This document shows, one piece after another, positions 9,108 to 17,650 of a stretch of 64,000 nucleotides of DNA. The position numbers were made by a program, and so were the translations under genes. Each line of letters begins with the position of its first letter. Position 1 is the stretch's first letter. Source of the stretch: Agaribacter marinus (lineage in GTDB: Bacteria; Pseudomonadota; Gammaproteobacteria; Enterobacterales; Alteromonadaceae); assembly GCF_030160655.1 (NCBI RefSeq), contig NZ_BSOT01000012.1, forward strand, positions 1 through 64,000. The letters run 5' to 3'. Under the pieces are notes generated by a model. That model made no database searches, was not told the DNA's origin, and saw nothing but the letters and a program-made list of their open reading frames with translations.

Positions 9108-11969
9108 ATGAGAAAAACCTTGCTACGTTCTATGGTTTTTTTACCTGTGAGTATTGCCTTACTTTCCTGCACATCTAGCCACGTAAAGACAATACCTGAT
9201 GAGGTAGATGCGTCCTCTGAAAGCGCAAATACTGCGCCGTTTGTTGGCCGTATTCCATTGGCGCCAGAAATTGTAAAAGGCGAATTGTCCAATGGTATAA
9301 AGTACATTATTCGTCAAAATGCTAAGCCTGAGAAGCGAGCAGAGATAAGGCTTGTCATAAATGCTGGGTCAATATTGGAAGACGAGTCCCAATTGGGTTT
9401 TGCACATTTTGCTGAGCATATGGCGTTCAATGGCACGGAAGACTTCAAGAAACAAGAGATTGTTGAATACGTTGAATCTATAGGTATGCGATTTGGCGCG
9501 CATTTAAATGCCTATACTTCCTTTGACGAGACTGTATATCAACTACAACTGCCCACAGATGATCCAAAAACACTAGAAACAGGCATTCATATTTTAGAAA
9601 ACTGGGCGCATAAAATTACGTTTGACGCAGGTGAAATTGACAAAGAGCGGGGTGTGGTTATTGAAGAAATGCGCACTAGACAAGGCGCCAACAATCGCAT
9701 CATGCACAAGCAACTCCCGGTGTTGTATCCAGATTCACAATATGCGAAAAGATTGCCTATCGGCACACAAGACATTCTGGCAAACGGTAAACATGAAGAT
9801 CTCATTCGCTTTTACAAAGATTGGTATAGACCTGACTTAATGTCTTTGGTGGCAGTGGGCGATTTTAATGTAGACGAAGTGGAAGTGTTATTTGATAAAT
9901 ACTTCTCAAAAATTCAAGGTCCTACAAATCCTAAGCCAAGAATAGAATACGGTATTACTGACAACGTTGAGCCTTTGGTCAGCATAGAAACCGACCCTGA
10001 GTTAGTGCGCACTATCGTTTCTGTTAGCACCAAGCACCCTGCATTTGAACCTGCTACATATGCAGAACAACGTCAAGCACTAGTGCATCAATTGTTTATT
10101 GGGATGCTTAACAATCGTTACGCAGAATTAGTATTAAAGCCAGAATCTCCAATGATTGGTGGAGGGGCAAACTTCAACCGTTCTTTTGGTGATAAGAGTA
10201 TGTTTTCTGTGGGCGCGGCGGCCAAGCCGGGGCAAGTCAAAGAATCCTTAGCGGTGCTGCTAACTGAAATAAATAGAAGCGTTGAATTTGGTTTTAGTGA
10301 ATCAGAGTTTTTACGTCAAAAGGCAGGCATTCAAAACAGATATTCGCAAGCCGCTAAAGAGGCTGCAAAAATAGAGTCGGCGCGCTTTACAAATGAGTAC
10401 GTTAGGCACTTTACACGCGATGAGGTAATACCTGGCATTGTGCATGAAGATGAAATAACCCAACATTTCTTGCCAACGATTACTTTAGACGAAGTGAATC
10501 AAATGGGGAAAAAGTGGTTAACCCAAAAAAATCGGCTTATATCTATTTCTGCGCCAGATTCTCAGCAAGCAAGTTTGCCCAACGAAAGTGATGTTTTTGC
10601 TATTTGGCGAGCTGTTGATGCGAAAACACTTACTGCATATGAAGAAGTCGAGATTGCAGATAGCCTAATGGAAGAGTTGCCAATACCTGGCAAGGTTGTA
10701 TCGAAAGAATATATTGAATCAATAGATTCGCACATTTGGACGCTAAGCAACGGTGCAAAAGTAGTGCTTAAACAAACAGATTTTAAAGAAGATTCGATTG
10801 TATTTTCAGCTAGGTCTCAAGGTGGTACTTCACTGTTGGAAGATGATGAAGCCAAACAAACATTTATGGCTAGTACCGTTGCCAACGTTATGGGCGTCGG
10901 TGATTTTAGTGTGATTGATTTTGGCAAGTTCATGCAAGGGAAATCATTTAGGTTAAATGCGAACATTGCGGGTAGGCATCAAGAGCTAAAAGGTGAGAGC
11001 GCCGTAAAAGACCTCGAATACTTTATGCAGGTATTGCATTTAAGCTTTCAAACACCGCGTAAAGATCAAGAGGCTTTTGATACATTAATTGCAAGAGCTG
11101 CACCGTACTATGACAATTTGTTAATTAGTCCTCAAAGTGTGTTTAACGAAGCAATGCGAAAAGCATCATATGGAGATGAACCGAGGTCGTTTCAAATGAC
11201 CGGTGAGGTTGTGAAAGGGATGGATTTTGAAAAATCCCTAGCGTTCTTCGACGAACGCTTTTCAAATGCGTCAAATTTCAACTTCATTTTTGTGGGAAAT
11301 ATTGATTTTGTGCAAATGGAACAGTTGTTAGCACAATATGTGGCAAGTTTACCTAGCGAAGATGAACGTGAAACATGGGTTAAAAGGCCTGATAGACGAA
11401 AAAAAGGCGAATTATCGCTTACTGTTAAAAAAGGCTTAGAACCAAAAGCCAATGTGGTGATGAAGTTGTTTGGTGAAAAAACATGGTCGCATCGAGAAGC
11501 GGCTAAGTTTAAATCGCTTGAAGGTGTACTTAAGACCATATTAAGAGAGCGTATCCGTGAAGAGAAAAGTGGTGTTTACGGCGTCGGTGTTGGCGGGGGA
11601 CTATCTAGAGAGGACGATAAGTACTCGTTGAGTATTTCTTTTAGTTGCGACCCAGCACGAGTGGATGAGCTTATAGCTGAAATCAAGCAGGTATTTGACG
11701 AAATTAAGGCCTCGCCTGTCGCCGCAAAATATGTCGAAAATTACGTATCGCAACAACTAAAATCTCGCGAAGTCGCAAAAAAGCGAAACGGGTTTTGGTT
11801 GAATCATCTGACCTGGTTAGTTGAACCGGGTAATATTCCTCAAAGCATTGAAGAGTATGATGTTCTTTTACAAGAAATGTCGCCAGAATTGGTGCAAGAA
11901 ACAGCGCAATACGTCCTTGATTTTGAAGACAGTATAACCGCCATTTTGCTACCTGAAACGACGGAGTAA
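9108..11969 (+). CDS. M16-family zinc peptidase (PqqL-like), lipoprotein
   Basis: This 953-residue protein has a lipoprotein signal ending in ALLSC (Cys21), so it should sit in the periplasm attached to a membrane. The inverted zinc motif HFAEH (His100, Glu103, His104) and the downstream ERGVVIEE (third ligand near Glu186) are intact. A second, catalytically inactive M16 half starts near residue 540 (SHIWTLSNGAKVVLKQTDFK). The layout matches periplasmic two-domain M16 peptidases such as PqqL, which degrade imported or stray peptides. An AGGAT ribosome-binding site precedes the ATG. It is a single-gene unit followed by a hairpin. Confidence 0.9.
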   Translation: MRKTLLRSMVFLPVSIALLSCTSSHVKTIPDEVDASSESANTAPFVGRIPLAPEIVKGELSNGIKYIIRQNAKPEKRAEIRLVINAGSILEDESQLGFAHFAEHMAFNGTEDFKKQEIVEYVESIGMRFGAHLNAYTSFDETVYQLQLPTDDPKTLETGIHILENWAHKITFDAGEIDKERGVVIEEMRTRQGANNRIMHKQLPVLYPDSQYAKRLPIGTQDILANGKHEDLIRFYKDWYRPDLMSLVAVGDFNVDEVEVLFDKYFSKIQGPTNPKPRIEYGITDNVEPLVSIETDPELVRTIVSVSTKHPAFEPATYAEQRQALVHQLFIGMLNNRYAELVLKPESPMIGGGANFNRSFGDKSMFSVGAAAKPGQVKESLAVLLTEINRSVEFGFSESEFLRQKAGIQNRYSQAAKEAAKIESARFTNEYVRHFTRDEVIPGIVHEDEITQHFLPTITLDEVNQMGKKWLTQKNRLISISAPDSQQASLPNESDVFAIWRAVDAKTLTAYEEVEIADSLMEELPIPGKVVSKEYIESIDSHIWTLSNGAKVVLKQTDFKEDSIVFSARSQGGTSLLEDDEAKQTFMASTVANVMGVGDFSVIDFGKFMQGKSFRLNANIAGRHQELKGESAVKDLEYFMQVLHLSFQTPRKDQEAFDTLIARAAPYYDNLLISPQSVFNEAMRKASYGDEPRSFQMTGEVVKGMDFEKSLAFFDERFSNASNFNFIFVGNIDFVQMEQLLAQYVASLPSEDERETWVKRPDRRKKGELSLTVKKGLEPKANVVMKLFGEKTWSHREAAKFKSLEGVLKTILRERIREEKSGVYGVGVGGGLSREDDKYSLSISFSCDPARVDELIAEIKQVFDEIKASPVAAKYVENYVSQQLKSREVAKKRNGFWLNHLTWLVEPGNIPQSIEEYDVLLQEMSPELVQETAQYVLDFEDSITAILLPETTE

Positions 11970-11988
11970 ACGAGGCATCTAATACTGC

Positions 11989-12018
11989 AGGTACAAGTCA
12001 TTACATAGGCTTGTACCT
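11989..12018. terminator. Hairpin after the M16 gene, possible terminator
   Basis: AGGTACAAGTC pairs with GGCTTGTACCT (11 bp including one G-T pair) around an 8-nt loop, 20 bp after the peptidase stop codon. No T-run follows, so it may be a weak terminator or an mRNA 3' stabiliser. Confidence 0.4.
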
Positions 12019-12046
12019 AGCTACCTTCAACCTAAACGACTATGTA

Positions 12047-12068
12047 ATTGCTGAGGCGCCTCAGCAAT
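12047..12068. repeat. 22-bp perfect palindrome
   Basis: ATTGCTGAGGC is followed directly by its exact reverse complement. There is no T-run on either side. It lies between the M16 gene and the nuclease-like gene, so a dimeric regulator site is as possible as an RNA hairpin. Confidence 0.6.
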
Positions 12069-12201
12069 AAACAGAGATTTAAATGCAAGAACACTCAATA
12101 CATAATGTAACCTCAGAATATTTCTAAAAGAAATATTGGGCTAGGCAGTAGGCCTAGATAAGCGTTAATGTTTGGTCTATATAGTAAGATGTTAGGTTTT
12201 T

Positions 12202-13101
12202 ATGAGAATACCCACTGAATCGTATGAGAAGATCTATCAGGATTACTCTGACGCGTTGGAGTGGATGAAAAAAATCGGGGTTAAATTTAGTTCAGGAAGA
12301 ACAAATCATTATGAGAAAGTGGTTAGACGCTGGAAGGATGAATACACACTAGTTTCAGGAGAGCGAGGCAAAGTGGGTTTTGCTGATTTTGTTAGTTCGA
12401 TGTTCGAAGTACATGACTTCATTGACATCTACAACGCATTTCGTGATGCTCCATATTCCGAGTTAACTCAACTTGTCGACAAGCTACAAAAAGGTATTTA
12501 CGGCCCGATAAATGCTTCCAATGAAAAGCCAAACTCAACTGTTGCTAGAAACTTTTTGTTCGAGGCGACTGTTGCTGCTAAATTCCATCACCCCCAAATA
12601 GGTGTCGAAACAATATTGAATGCTACCTCAGATACCGGAATAAAAATCGGTAAAAAGAAACTATGGGTAGAGTGTAAGAGGGTGTCTACTGCTGGAAAAA
12701 TAGAAGCAAATGTAAAAAAAGCTTCTAGCCAATTGGAGACTGTAATAAGAAGACAAAAAGGCTCAGGGCATCGTGGAATCGTTGCATTGGATGTAACAAA
12801 GATATTCTATCCAGACGACAATGTCTATGTGTCCAATACTGACTCAGAGTTAATCACTTCTATAGATCGAAAGATGGATTCCTTTATTCGGAATTATTCT
12901 GAAATATGGCAAGATTTGTATAGGCGAAGAGATAAAAAGATTATCGGTACGATCGTTCGCTTTTCGTACATGGCAACCTCAGAGTCGAGAAACCTCTTAG
13001 TGCGCGCGTCTCAATGGGGAATGAACCCACGGAGAGATATTTCTCTGAGCGATGAAAATATTCAGAAAGCTCTAGCGTCATATTTGAAGAGTGAAATATG
13101 A
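12202..13101 (+). CDS. Putative PD-(D/E)XK nuclease-like protein
   Basis: I do not recognise a named family. The 299-residue protein has an alpha-helical N-terminal third, then a segment matching the PD-(D/E)XK core: Glu121 in a helix (NFLFEATVAAKF), Asp144 in TSDTGIKI, and Glu157-Cys-Lys159 in the strand LWVECKRV. Gln177 (ASSQLET) lies in the helix after it, as in many restriction or Holliday-junction nucleases. The rest is charged, ending in a helical tail. It has no signal peptide or membrane segment. A separate toxin-antitoxin operon starts about 100 bp downstream, which suggests an accessory or defence patch. The nuclease assignment is by motif spacing only. Confidence 0.55.
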   Translation: MRIPTESYEKIYQDYSDALEWMKKIGVKFSSGRTNHYEKVVRRWKDEYTLVSGERGKVGFADFVSSMFEVHDFIDIYNAFRDAPYSELTQLVDKLQKGIYGPINASNEKPNSTVARNFLFEATVAAKFHHPQIGVETILNATSDTGIKIGKKKLWVECKRVSTAGKIEANVKKASSQLETVIRRQKGSGHRGIVALDVTKIFYPDDNVYVSNTDSELITSIDRKMDSFIRNYSEIWQDLYRRRDKKIIGTIVRFSYMATSESRNLLVRASQWGMNPRRDISLSDENIQKALASYLKSEI

Positions 13102-13203
13102 TGTTAGAGCAGAATCTATAAGACGGTATCTTGCCGGGTTGTTGTTTGCCGAATTTCAAATCAGCTGTATATACTGACGTTATTTTCCGTATATAAGTAT
13201 TGC

Positions 13204-13231
13204 TTGACAAGGTACGGCATTGCCGTATTAT
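13204..13231 (+). promoter_or_regulatory. Toxin-antitoxin promoter with palindromic operator
   Basis: TTGACA and TATTAT are separated by 16 bp. Between and overlapping them, TACGGCA-T-TGCCGTA (13213-13227) is a perfect 15-bp inverted repeat that reaches into the -10. This is the expected place for an autorepressing antitoxin. The predicted transcription start falls at or next to the toxin ATG. Confidence 0.75.
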
Positions 13232-13237
13232 CAATTC

Positions 13238-13549
13238 ATGATTTTTATAGAAACTAGTTTTTTTACAAAGCTGCTACCGGACTATTTATCAGATGATGAA
13301 TATCGTAGCTTACAAGCTTATCTTCTACAAAAACCAGATGTAGGCGATATTGTAAAAGGTTCTGGTGGTGTCAGAAAGGTAAGGTGGGCTTCTTCAGGAA
13401 AGGGTAAAAGTGGTGGTGTACGCGCTATTTATTATTGGAAGAAGGCTGAACATGAGATATGGATGCTCACCATGTATAGTAAATCGGAACGAGCCACTAT
13501 CGCAGGTCATGTCTTGAAACAAATAGCGGAGGCAATCGATAATGAGTAA
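13238..13549 (+). CDS. higB: HigB2-type (RelE family) mRNA-interferase toxin
   Basis: This 103-residue basic protein resembles Vibrio HigB2: MIFIETSFFTK, then YLSDDEYRSLQAYLLQKPD, GGVRKVRWA, GKSGGVRAIYY and a C-terminal LTMYSKSE. RelE/HigB toxins cleave mRNA on the ribosome. I start it at the ATG just after the -10 box. The six-residue extension from an upstream TTG would overlap the operator. No ribosome-binding site precedes the ATG, so translation may be leaderless. The toxin-first order and the 8-nt overlap with the antitoxin gene are typical of higBA loci. Confidence 0.88.
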   Translation: MIFIETSFFTKLLPDYLSDDEYRSLQAYLLQKPDVGDIVKGSGGVRKVRWASSGKGKSGGVRAIYYWKKAEHEIWMLTMYSKSERATIAGHVLKQIAEAIDNE

Positions 13550-13829
13550 AAGAGATATAGGTGCTGAAATTCTTGCAGGTATAAATGAGATTAAGGAATA
13601 TAAAAAAGGAAAGGTTTCTTTACGTAATAACGAATTAACTGAGCCATCTGCTCCACAGGTGATCCGTGCTAAATTGAACATGTCTCAGGTTATGTTTGCA
13701 GGTTTGCTTGGTGTCAGCACCAGAACTTTGCAGGATTGGGAGCAAGGGCGCAGAAATCCTCAAGGGCCAGCCGTTGCGTTATTGAGGATAGCCGAACAAC
13801 ATCCTGAAGTTTTTAGCGAATTGAGATAA
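13542..13829 (+). CDS. higA: HigA2/NadS-type antitoxin, HTH regulator
   Basis: The 95-residue protein has a disordered N-terminal half that should wrap the toxin. It is followed by an XRE-type helix-turn-helix from about residue 45 (VIRAKLNMSQVMFAGLLGVS, then TRTLQDWEQGRRNPQGPA). It should neutralise the toxin and, with it, repress the operon through the 15-bp palindrome in the promoter. The start overlaps the toxin stop (ATGAGTAA) and a GGAGG-like site lies inside the toxin end, so translation is coupled. The HTH-at-C-terminus layout matches HigA2 of Vibrio cholerae. Confidence 0.88.
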   Translation: MSKRDIGAEILAGINEIKEYKKGKVSLRNNELTEPSAPQVIRAKLNMSQVMFAGLLGVSTRTLQDWEQGRRNPQGPAVALLRIAEQHPEVFSELR

Positions 13830-13894
13830 GCGTAATGGCGAATAACAAATCAATATAGACGGTTCTGCAAAGAGAGCGAGCCCATCGCCTATTA

Positions 13895-14074
13895 ATGTTC
13901 GATAGGTTCTTTTGGGCTGTTTGTGTAGATGTTAGGTATAAACGGAAAACTACTACGCTATCAATCTGTTTAGGTTTAGTGAAAAACCGTAGTAAGCAAA
14001 AAGATTTTTATCATCCATTACCAGATGAGCGAGATTTGAAAGAGCAAAATAAATTATGGCGTAAATTTGGGTAA
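13895..14074 (+). CDS. Candidate 59-residue ORF of unknown function
   Basis: An ATG-initiated frame runs for 59 codons and ends just before the metallopeptidase gene. The N-terminal part is mixed, and the C-terminal part is strongly charged (KNRSKQKDFYHPLPDERDLK, then EQNKLWRKFG) and looks like genuine coding sequence. No clear ribosome-binding site precedes it. It may be a small gene, or the 3' remnant of a larger gene lost from this patch. Confidence 0.35.
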   Translation: MFDRFFWAVCVDVRYKRKTTTLSICLGLVKNRSKQKDFYHPLPDERDLKEQNKLWRKFG

Positions 14075-14092
14075 CATACTGAGTATAAGCAG

Positions 14093-14932
14093 ATGAAGTT
14101 CAAGAAACCTATAATTTGGATGACCTGTATCGCTTTTGTTTGTATTGTCGCTCTAGCGGTCACGCAACCTATTCTAATCAAAGCCATCTTGGCCAAGTAC
14201 AAATCTACTGATCATTTTTTAGTGCTTCAAACTGATGATCGTATTAGATATGAAGTGTCTGCAGAGCAAAATGCAATTATTTTGAGCGGTATATTGAGCG
14301 ATAGCCAAGACGCTGTAATGCGTGCACTTAACGCCAATTTCAACAAACCTGTGGCGATTTACGTATGCGCTTCACAAGAATCTTTTAATGAATATGTGTT
14401 TTTATCCAAAAACGTTAGAGGGGCAGTGTATTGGGGGAAGTTATTTTTATCGCCAGGTGCGTTTAGTAGAGGTTCGGTTAAAAAGTTAACTATACATGAG
14501 TTAACGCATTATCTTTTTTATACGCATCTTGGCGAAAAAGCACATATCCAAGGAGTACCTTTATGGTTTAGAGAAGGGGTCGCCGAGTTTGTTGCTAATG
14601 GAGGGGCAGATTACACAATCGATAAAGACGTGTTCGGACAAATGAGCGACAAGGAAAGAGACGCCTATTTGTCCGGTAAATTGAATTTTTGGTTTTTTAC
14701 CCAGAACGCAACGGATGCGTTATCAGCAGGCGGCACGGTCAACTGGTTGCTCTATAGGGTTGGCGGTCTATTTGTGCATTTCATGCATGACTTGAATCCC
14801 AAAGCTTTCGATAGACTGATCACCTTGTTACTATCAGGCGTTGATTTTAGCGAAGCGCTTCAAGAGTCTTATGGTCAAAATACAGACTCTCTGCTAAATG
14901 AATTTACCCTCTATTTATCTCAAAAGGTTTAA
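14093..14932 (+). CDS. Membrane-anchored gluzincin-type metallopeptidase (peptidase MA-like)
   Basis: A single N-terminal membrane segment (residues ~6-28) anchors a 250-residue extracytoplasmic domain. The zinc motif HELTH is followed about 20 residues later by WFREGVAEF, which supplies the third ligand Glu; this is the gluzincin pattern of peptidase MA-like proteins. The segment before it (PVAIYVCASQESFNEYVF) matches the start of such domains. It is convergent with amtB. The physiological substrate is unknown. Confidence 0.7.
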   Translation: MKFKKPIIWMTCIAFVCIVALAVTQPILIKAILAKYKSTDHFLVLQTDDRIRYEVSAEQNAIILSGILSDSQDAVMRALNANFNKPVAIYVCASQESFNEYVFLSKNVRGAVYWGKLFLSPGAFSRGSVKKLTIHELTHYLFYTHLGEKAHIQGVPLWFREGVAEFVANGGADYTIDKDVFGQMSDKERDAYLSGKLNFWFFTQNATDALSAGGTVNWLLYRVGGLFVHFMHDLNPKAFDRLITLLLSGVDFSEALQESYGQNTDSLLNEFTLYLSQKV

Positions 14933-15076
14933 ACGTTGGTAAAACAACTACAGCGGAAATTTACATTTTTAGGTGCAAACAACCGCTGTAAGCATATAAG
15001 GTGTTGCGCGTTCTAACGATGCTCTTTCATCTGCACATATCGGTTCACGTCATCCTTTACAAATAAAGACTGGCAA

Positions 15077-16285
15077 TTAGTCATTGCCTACAGAGCCTAT
15101 GCGGTGAATGCTTAAGTCGGCACCTTTATGTTCTTCTTCCTCGCTTAAGCGGATTGTAGAGAAGGACTTCACTAAAGTATAAACTAAAAGACCACCAATA
15201 ATCGCCACAATGATGCCTGCAACGGTGCCAACAACTTGTGCTATTACTGACACGCCACCAAGGCCACCAAGGGACTCCAATCCAAATATTCCAGCAGCTA
15301 TACCGCCCCAAGCGCCACAAACACCGTGAAGTGGCCATACACCCAGCACGTCATCTATTTTAGAACTTCGCTGAATACGGGTAAATAAGCTCACAAAAAT
15401 CCAACCAGCCACTATGCCAACGAATAGAGAGCCAATTGGATGCATAACATCTGAACCGGCACATACGGCGACTAGCCCTGCTAGCGGGCCATTGTGGATA
15501 AACCCAGGATCGTTCTTTCCAAATAGTAAGGCCGCAATAATTCCACCTACCATTGCCATCAATGAGTTCATTGCCACTAAGCCGCTGATACCATCCATAG
15601 ATTGAGCCGACATTACGTTAAAACCAAACCAGCCGATACAAAGCACCCAAGTACCTAAGGCCAAAAAGGGAATATTAGATGGCGCGAATGCAATCAGTTT
15701 GTTGTCTTTCATGCGGCCAGTGCGCAGCCCCAGCAAGTATACACCGACTAATGCAAGCCAGCCACCGACACCGTGTACTACAACAGACCCAGCGAAATCA
15801 TGGAATTGCGCACCTGTGCTTTTTTCAAGCCATGTTTGAATGCCGTAGTTTCCATTCCAAACAATGCCTTCAAAAAAAGGATAAACGAATGCGACTATTA
15901 ACGCAGAGGCTAATAAGAATGGGTAAAATTTTGCGCGCTCGGCTATGCCGCCAGATATGATGGCGGGTATTGCGGCGGCAAATGTCATCAAAAAGAAAAA
16001 CTTAACGAGGTCATAGCCGTTATTGGCGGATAACTCGCTTGCGGATGCAAAAAATGTGGTGTCGTAGGCTATCCAGTAACCTATAAAGAAATACGCTATG
16101 CATGACACTGCGAAGTCGGTGATTATCTTTACCAGTGCATTTACTTGGTTTTTATGCCTTACGGTACCTACCTCTAAAAAAGCAAAGCCGGCATGCATAG
16201 CGAAGACCATAACTGCACCTATCAGTAAAAAATAGGTGTTAGAACTTTGCACAAGTGTTTCTATTGCGCTATTGACGTTTTCCAT
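15077..16285 (-). CDS. amtB: Ammonium transporter AmtB
   Basis: This ~402-residue polytopic inner-membrane protein matches Amt/Rh channels: AMHAGFAFLEVGTVRHKN in TM1, FFEGIVW, HDFAGSVVVHGVGGW carrying the first pore histidine, and VWPLHGVCGAWGG carrying the second. The start is taken at the ATG giving MENVNSAIETL, with a GAGA upstream; an in-frame TTG four codons earlier is less likely. It lies 76 bp behind glnK on the same strand, the standard glnK-amtB operon, in which GlnK blocks the channel when nitrogen is plentiful. Confidence 0.95.
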   Translation of the reverse strand: MENVNSAIETLVQSSNTYFLLIGAVMVFAMHAGFAFLEVGTVRHKNQVNALVKIITDFAVSCIAYFFIGYWIAYDTTFFASASELSANNGYDLVKFFFLMTFAAAIPAIISGGIAERAKFYPFLLASALIVAFVYPFFEGIVWNGNYGIQTWLEKSTGAQFHDFAGSVVVHGVGGWLALVGVYLLGLRTGRMKDNKLIAFAPSNIPFLALGTWVLCIGWFGFNVMSAQSMDGISGLVAMNSLMAMVGGIIAALLFGKNDPGFIHNGPLAGLVAVCAGSDVMHPIGSLFVGIVAGWIFVSLFTRIQRSSKIDDVLGVWPLHGVCGAWGGIAAGIFGLESLGGLGGVSVIAQVVGTVAGIIVAIIGGLLVYTLVKSFSTIRLSEEEEHKGADLSIHRIGSVGND

Positions 16286-16361
16286 AGTAATTCTCAAATA
16301 ATGTAATTAACGATTGGTGTATAAATAATCCATAGAGATTGGCGTGTATATGTGGCGTCTA

Positions 16362-16700
16362 TTAGATTGCATCATTATCTTCTTCGCCTGTTCGAATACG
16401 TATTGCGCGCTCTAAATTTGTGACAAAGATTTTGCCATCACCAATTTTACCTGTAGAGGCAGCACCTAAGATAACCTCTATACACCGTTCGACATGTTGT
16501 TCCTGAATGGCAATGTCGAGTTTTGTTTTTGGTAAAAAATCAATTTTATATTCAGCACCACGATATGTTTCTGAATGACCTTTTTGCCTTCCATATCCTT
16601 TGACTTCAGTAACCGTGAGGCCGAAAAAACCTGCCTCGCTAAGTGCGAGTCGAACATCCTCTAATTTGTGAGGTTTAATAATAGCTTCGATTTTTTTCAT
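16362..16700 (-). CDS. glnK: Nitrogen regulatory protein P-II, GlnK
   Basis: The 112-residue protein is a full-length PII trimer subunit. The T-loop reads GYGRQKGHSETYRGAEYKID with the uridylylated Tyr51 in place. The ATP/2-oxoglutarate site segments (IIKPHKLEDV, GKIGDGKIFV, AIRIRTGE) are intact. It senses 2-oxoglutarate and energy state and controls AmtB downstream. An NtrC-like dyad lies ~37 bp before the start. Confidence 0.96.
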   Translation of the reverse strand: MKKIEAIIKPHKLEDVRLALSEAGFFGLTVTEVKGYGRQKGHSETYRGAEYKIDFLPKTKLDIAIQEQHVERCIEVILGAASTGKIGDGKIFVTNLERAIRIRTGEEDNDAI

Positions 16701-16736
16701 GTTGTGTTATTCGTTCTGTTGTTTAAAAGTGTCCAC

Positions 16737-16753
16737 TGCATCAACATGGTGCA
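16737..16753 (-). promoter_or_regulatory. NtrC-like dyad upstream of glnK
   Basis: On the gene strand TGCACCATGTTGATGCA differs by about one base in the right arm from the NtrC-type pattern TGCAC-N7-GTGCA. No convincing sigma54 -24/-12 element is seen between it and glnK, and it is unusually close to the start codon. Confidence 0.4.
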
Positions 16754-16959
16754 GTAATTTACAATAATTGCACATAAAATTAACAAAAACGAGCTTTAAT
16801 ATATATACCAGCAAGGTATGCATGTGTAAATTACGAAGCAAATCATTGATCCGGGATACGTACTAGGTGTGAGTTTGTGTGGCAAACTTAATATTGTAAA
16901 ATAAAAATTTTTGTTATAAGGTTTGCAGTACAAACTGGTTTGCATTTTTGGGGTGGGAT

Positions 16960-17649
16960 ATGAATCAAGATATAGATGTTTCGTCAATCAACTACATATC
17001 AAAAAATTTTTTTGGTTTACAAGGATATGTTTCTGCGTCATTTGGTCTGATACCCGTTGGTATTTCAGTACAACAACTTAATGGTATGCAATGGCAAAGT
17101 AGTATTTTCAAAATGGGCATCTATGGCGCTGATGGCTACGCAGGGGTTCCACTAAGCGGTTGGATTGAACTATTTTCATGGTCATTGGTTTTGTTGGGCT
17201 TAGTTGGCGGTTTATATTTTAAAAAATATTATTATCCAAAGCGATTCGGCACGGTAGTGAAAGCTGGGCGTAATAAAGTCTATACTAAAGCCGACGGAAA
17301 AACTGCATTCGCGATACTTGGTTTAATAAGCGTTTTTGGGTGTTTAGTTGTCATTGATGAGACTACATCGGTTCCGCTGAATTTGGCATTTCTGATGATA
17401 AGCGTGTGCTTTCTGTTTCGAGCACGAACAGCGCCAATAATGAGAAGAACACTTTTTGTTTTTTCAGGCATTATGTTGTTTTGCGCGTTGTTGCTTCCAC
17501 AGTTGGACTTCGTGTACGATTCAGGTAAGTACTCGCTTTCGCCTTTGTTTGCTTTTTCAATGTCATGTTTATGGGTATTTGAAGGATTGATTGCTCATAA
17601 AATGTTAGTAGGCTTAATCAGAAAAACGCGAGAACAATTAGTAGTTTAA
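16960..17649 (+). CDS. Multi-pass membrane protein of unknown function
   Basis: I do not recognise the family. The 229-residue protein has about five hydrophobic segments: residues ~65-90 (ELFSWSLVLLGLVGGLYF), then pairs in 110-150 and 160-220. They are separated by a basic cytoplasmic loop (KKYYYPKRFG). The start ATG follows GGGTGGG. The stop is one base before the start of a winged-helix regulator gene, so the two are translationally coupled and probably work together. Confidence 0.65.
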   Translation: MNQDIDVSSINYISKNFFGLQGYVSASFGLIPVGISVQQLNGMQWQSSIFKMGIYGADGYAGVPLSGWIELFSWSLVLLGLVGGLYFKKYYYPKRFGTVVKAGRNKVYTKADGKTAFAILGLISVFGCLVVIDETTSVPLNLAFLMISVCFLFRARTAPIMRRTLFVFSGIMLFCALLLPQLDFVYDSGKYSLSPLFAFSMSCLWVFEGLIAHKMLVGLIRKTREQLVV

Positions 17650-17650
17650 C

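Noticed and set aside
14949-14990. TACAGCGG/CCGCTGTA inverted repeat between the metallopeptidase and amtB genes
   Set aside because: 8-bp arms with a 26-nt centre and no T-run; too weak to call a terminator.
16701-16800. Sigma54 promoter for glnK
   Set aside because: No GG-N10-GC element with good flanks was found; the best candidate (TGGACAC) lacks the -12 GC.
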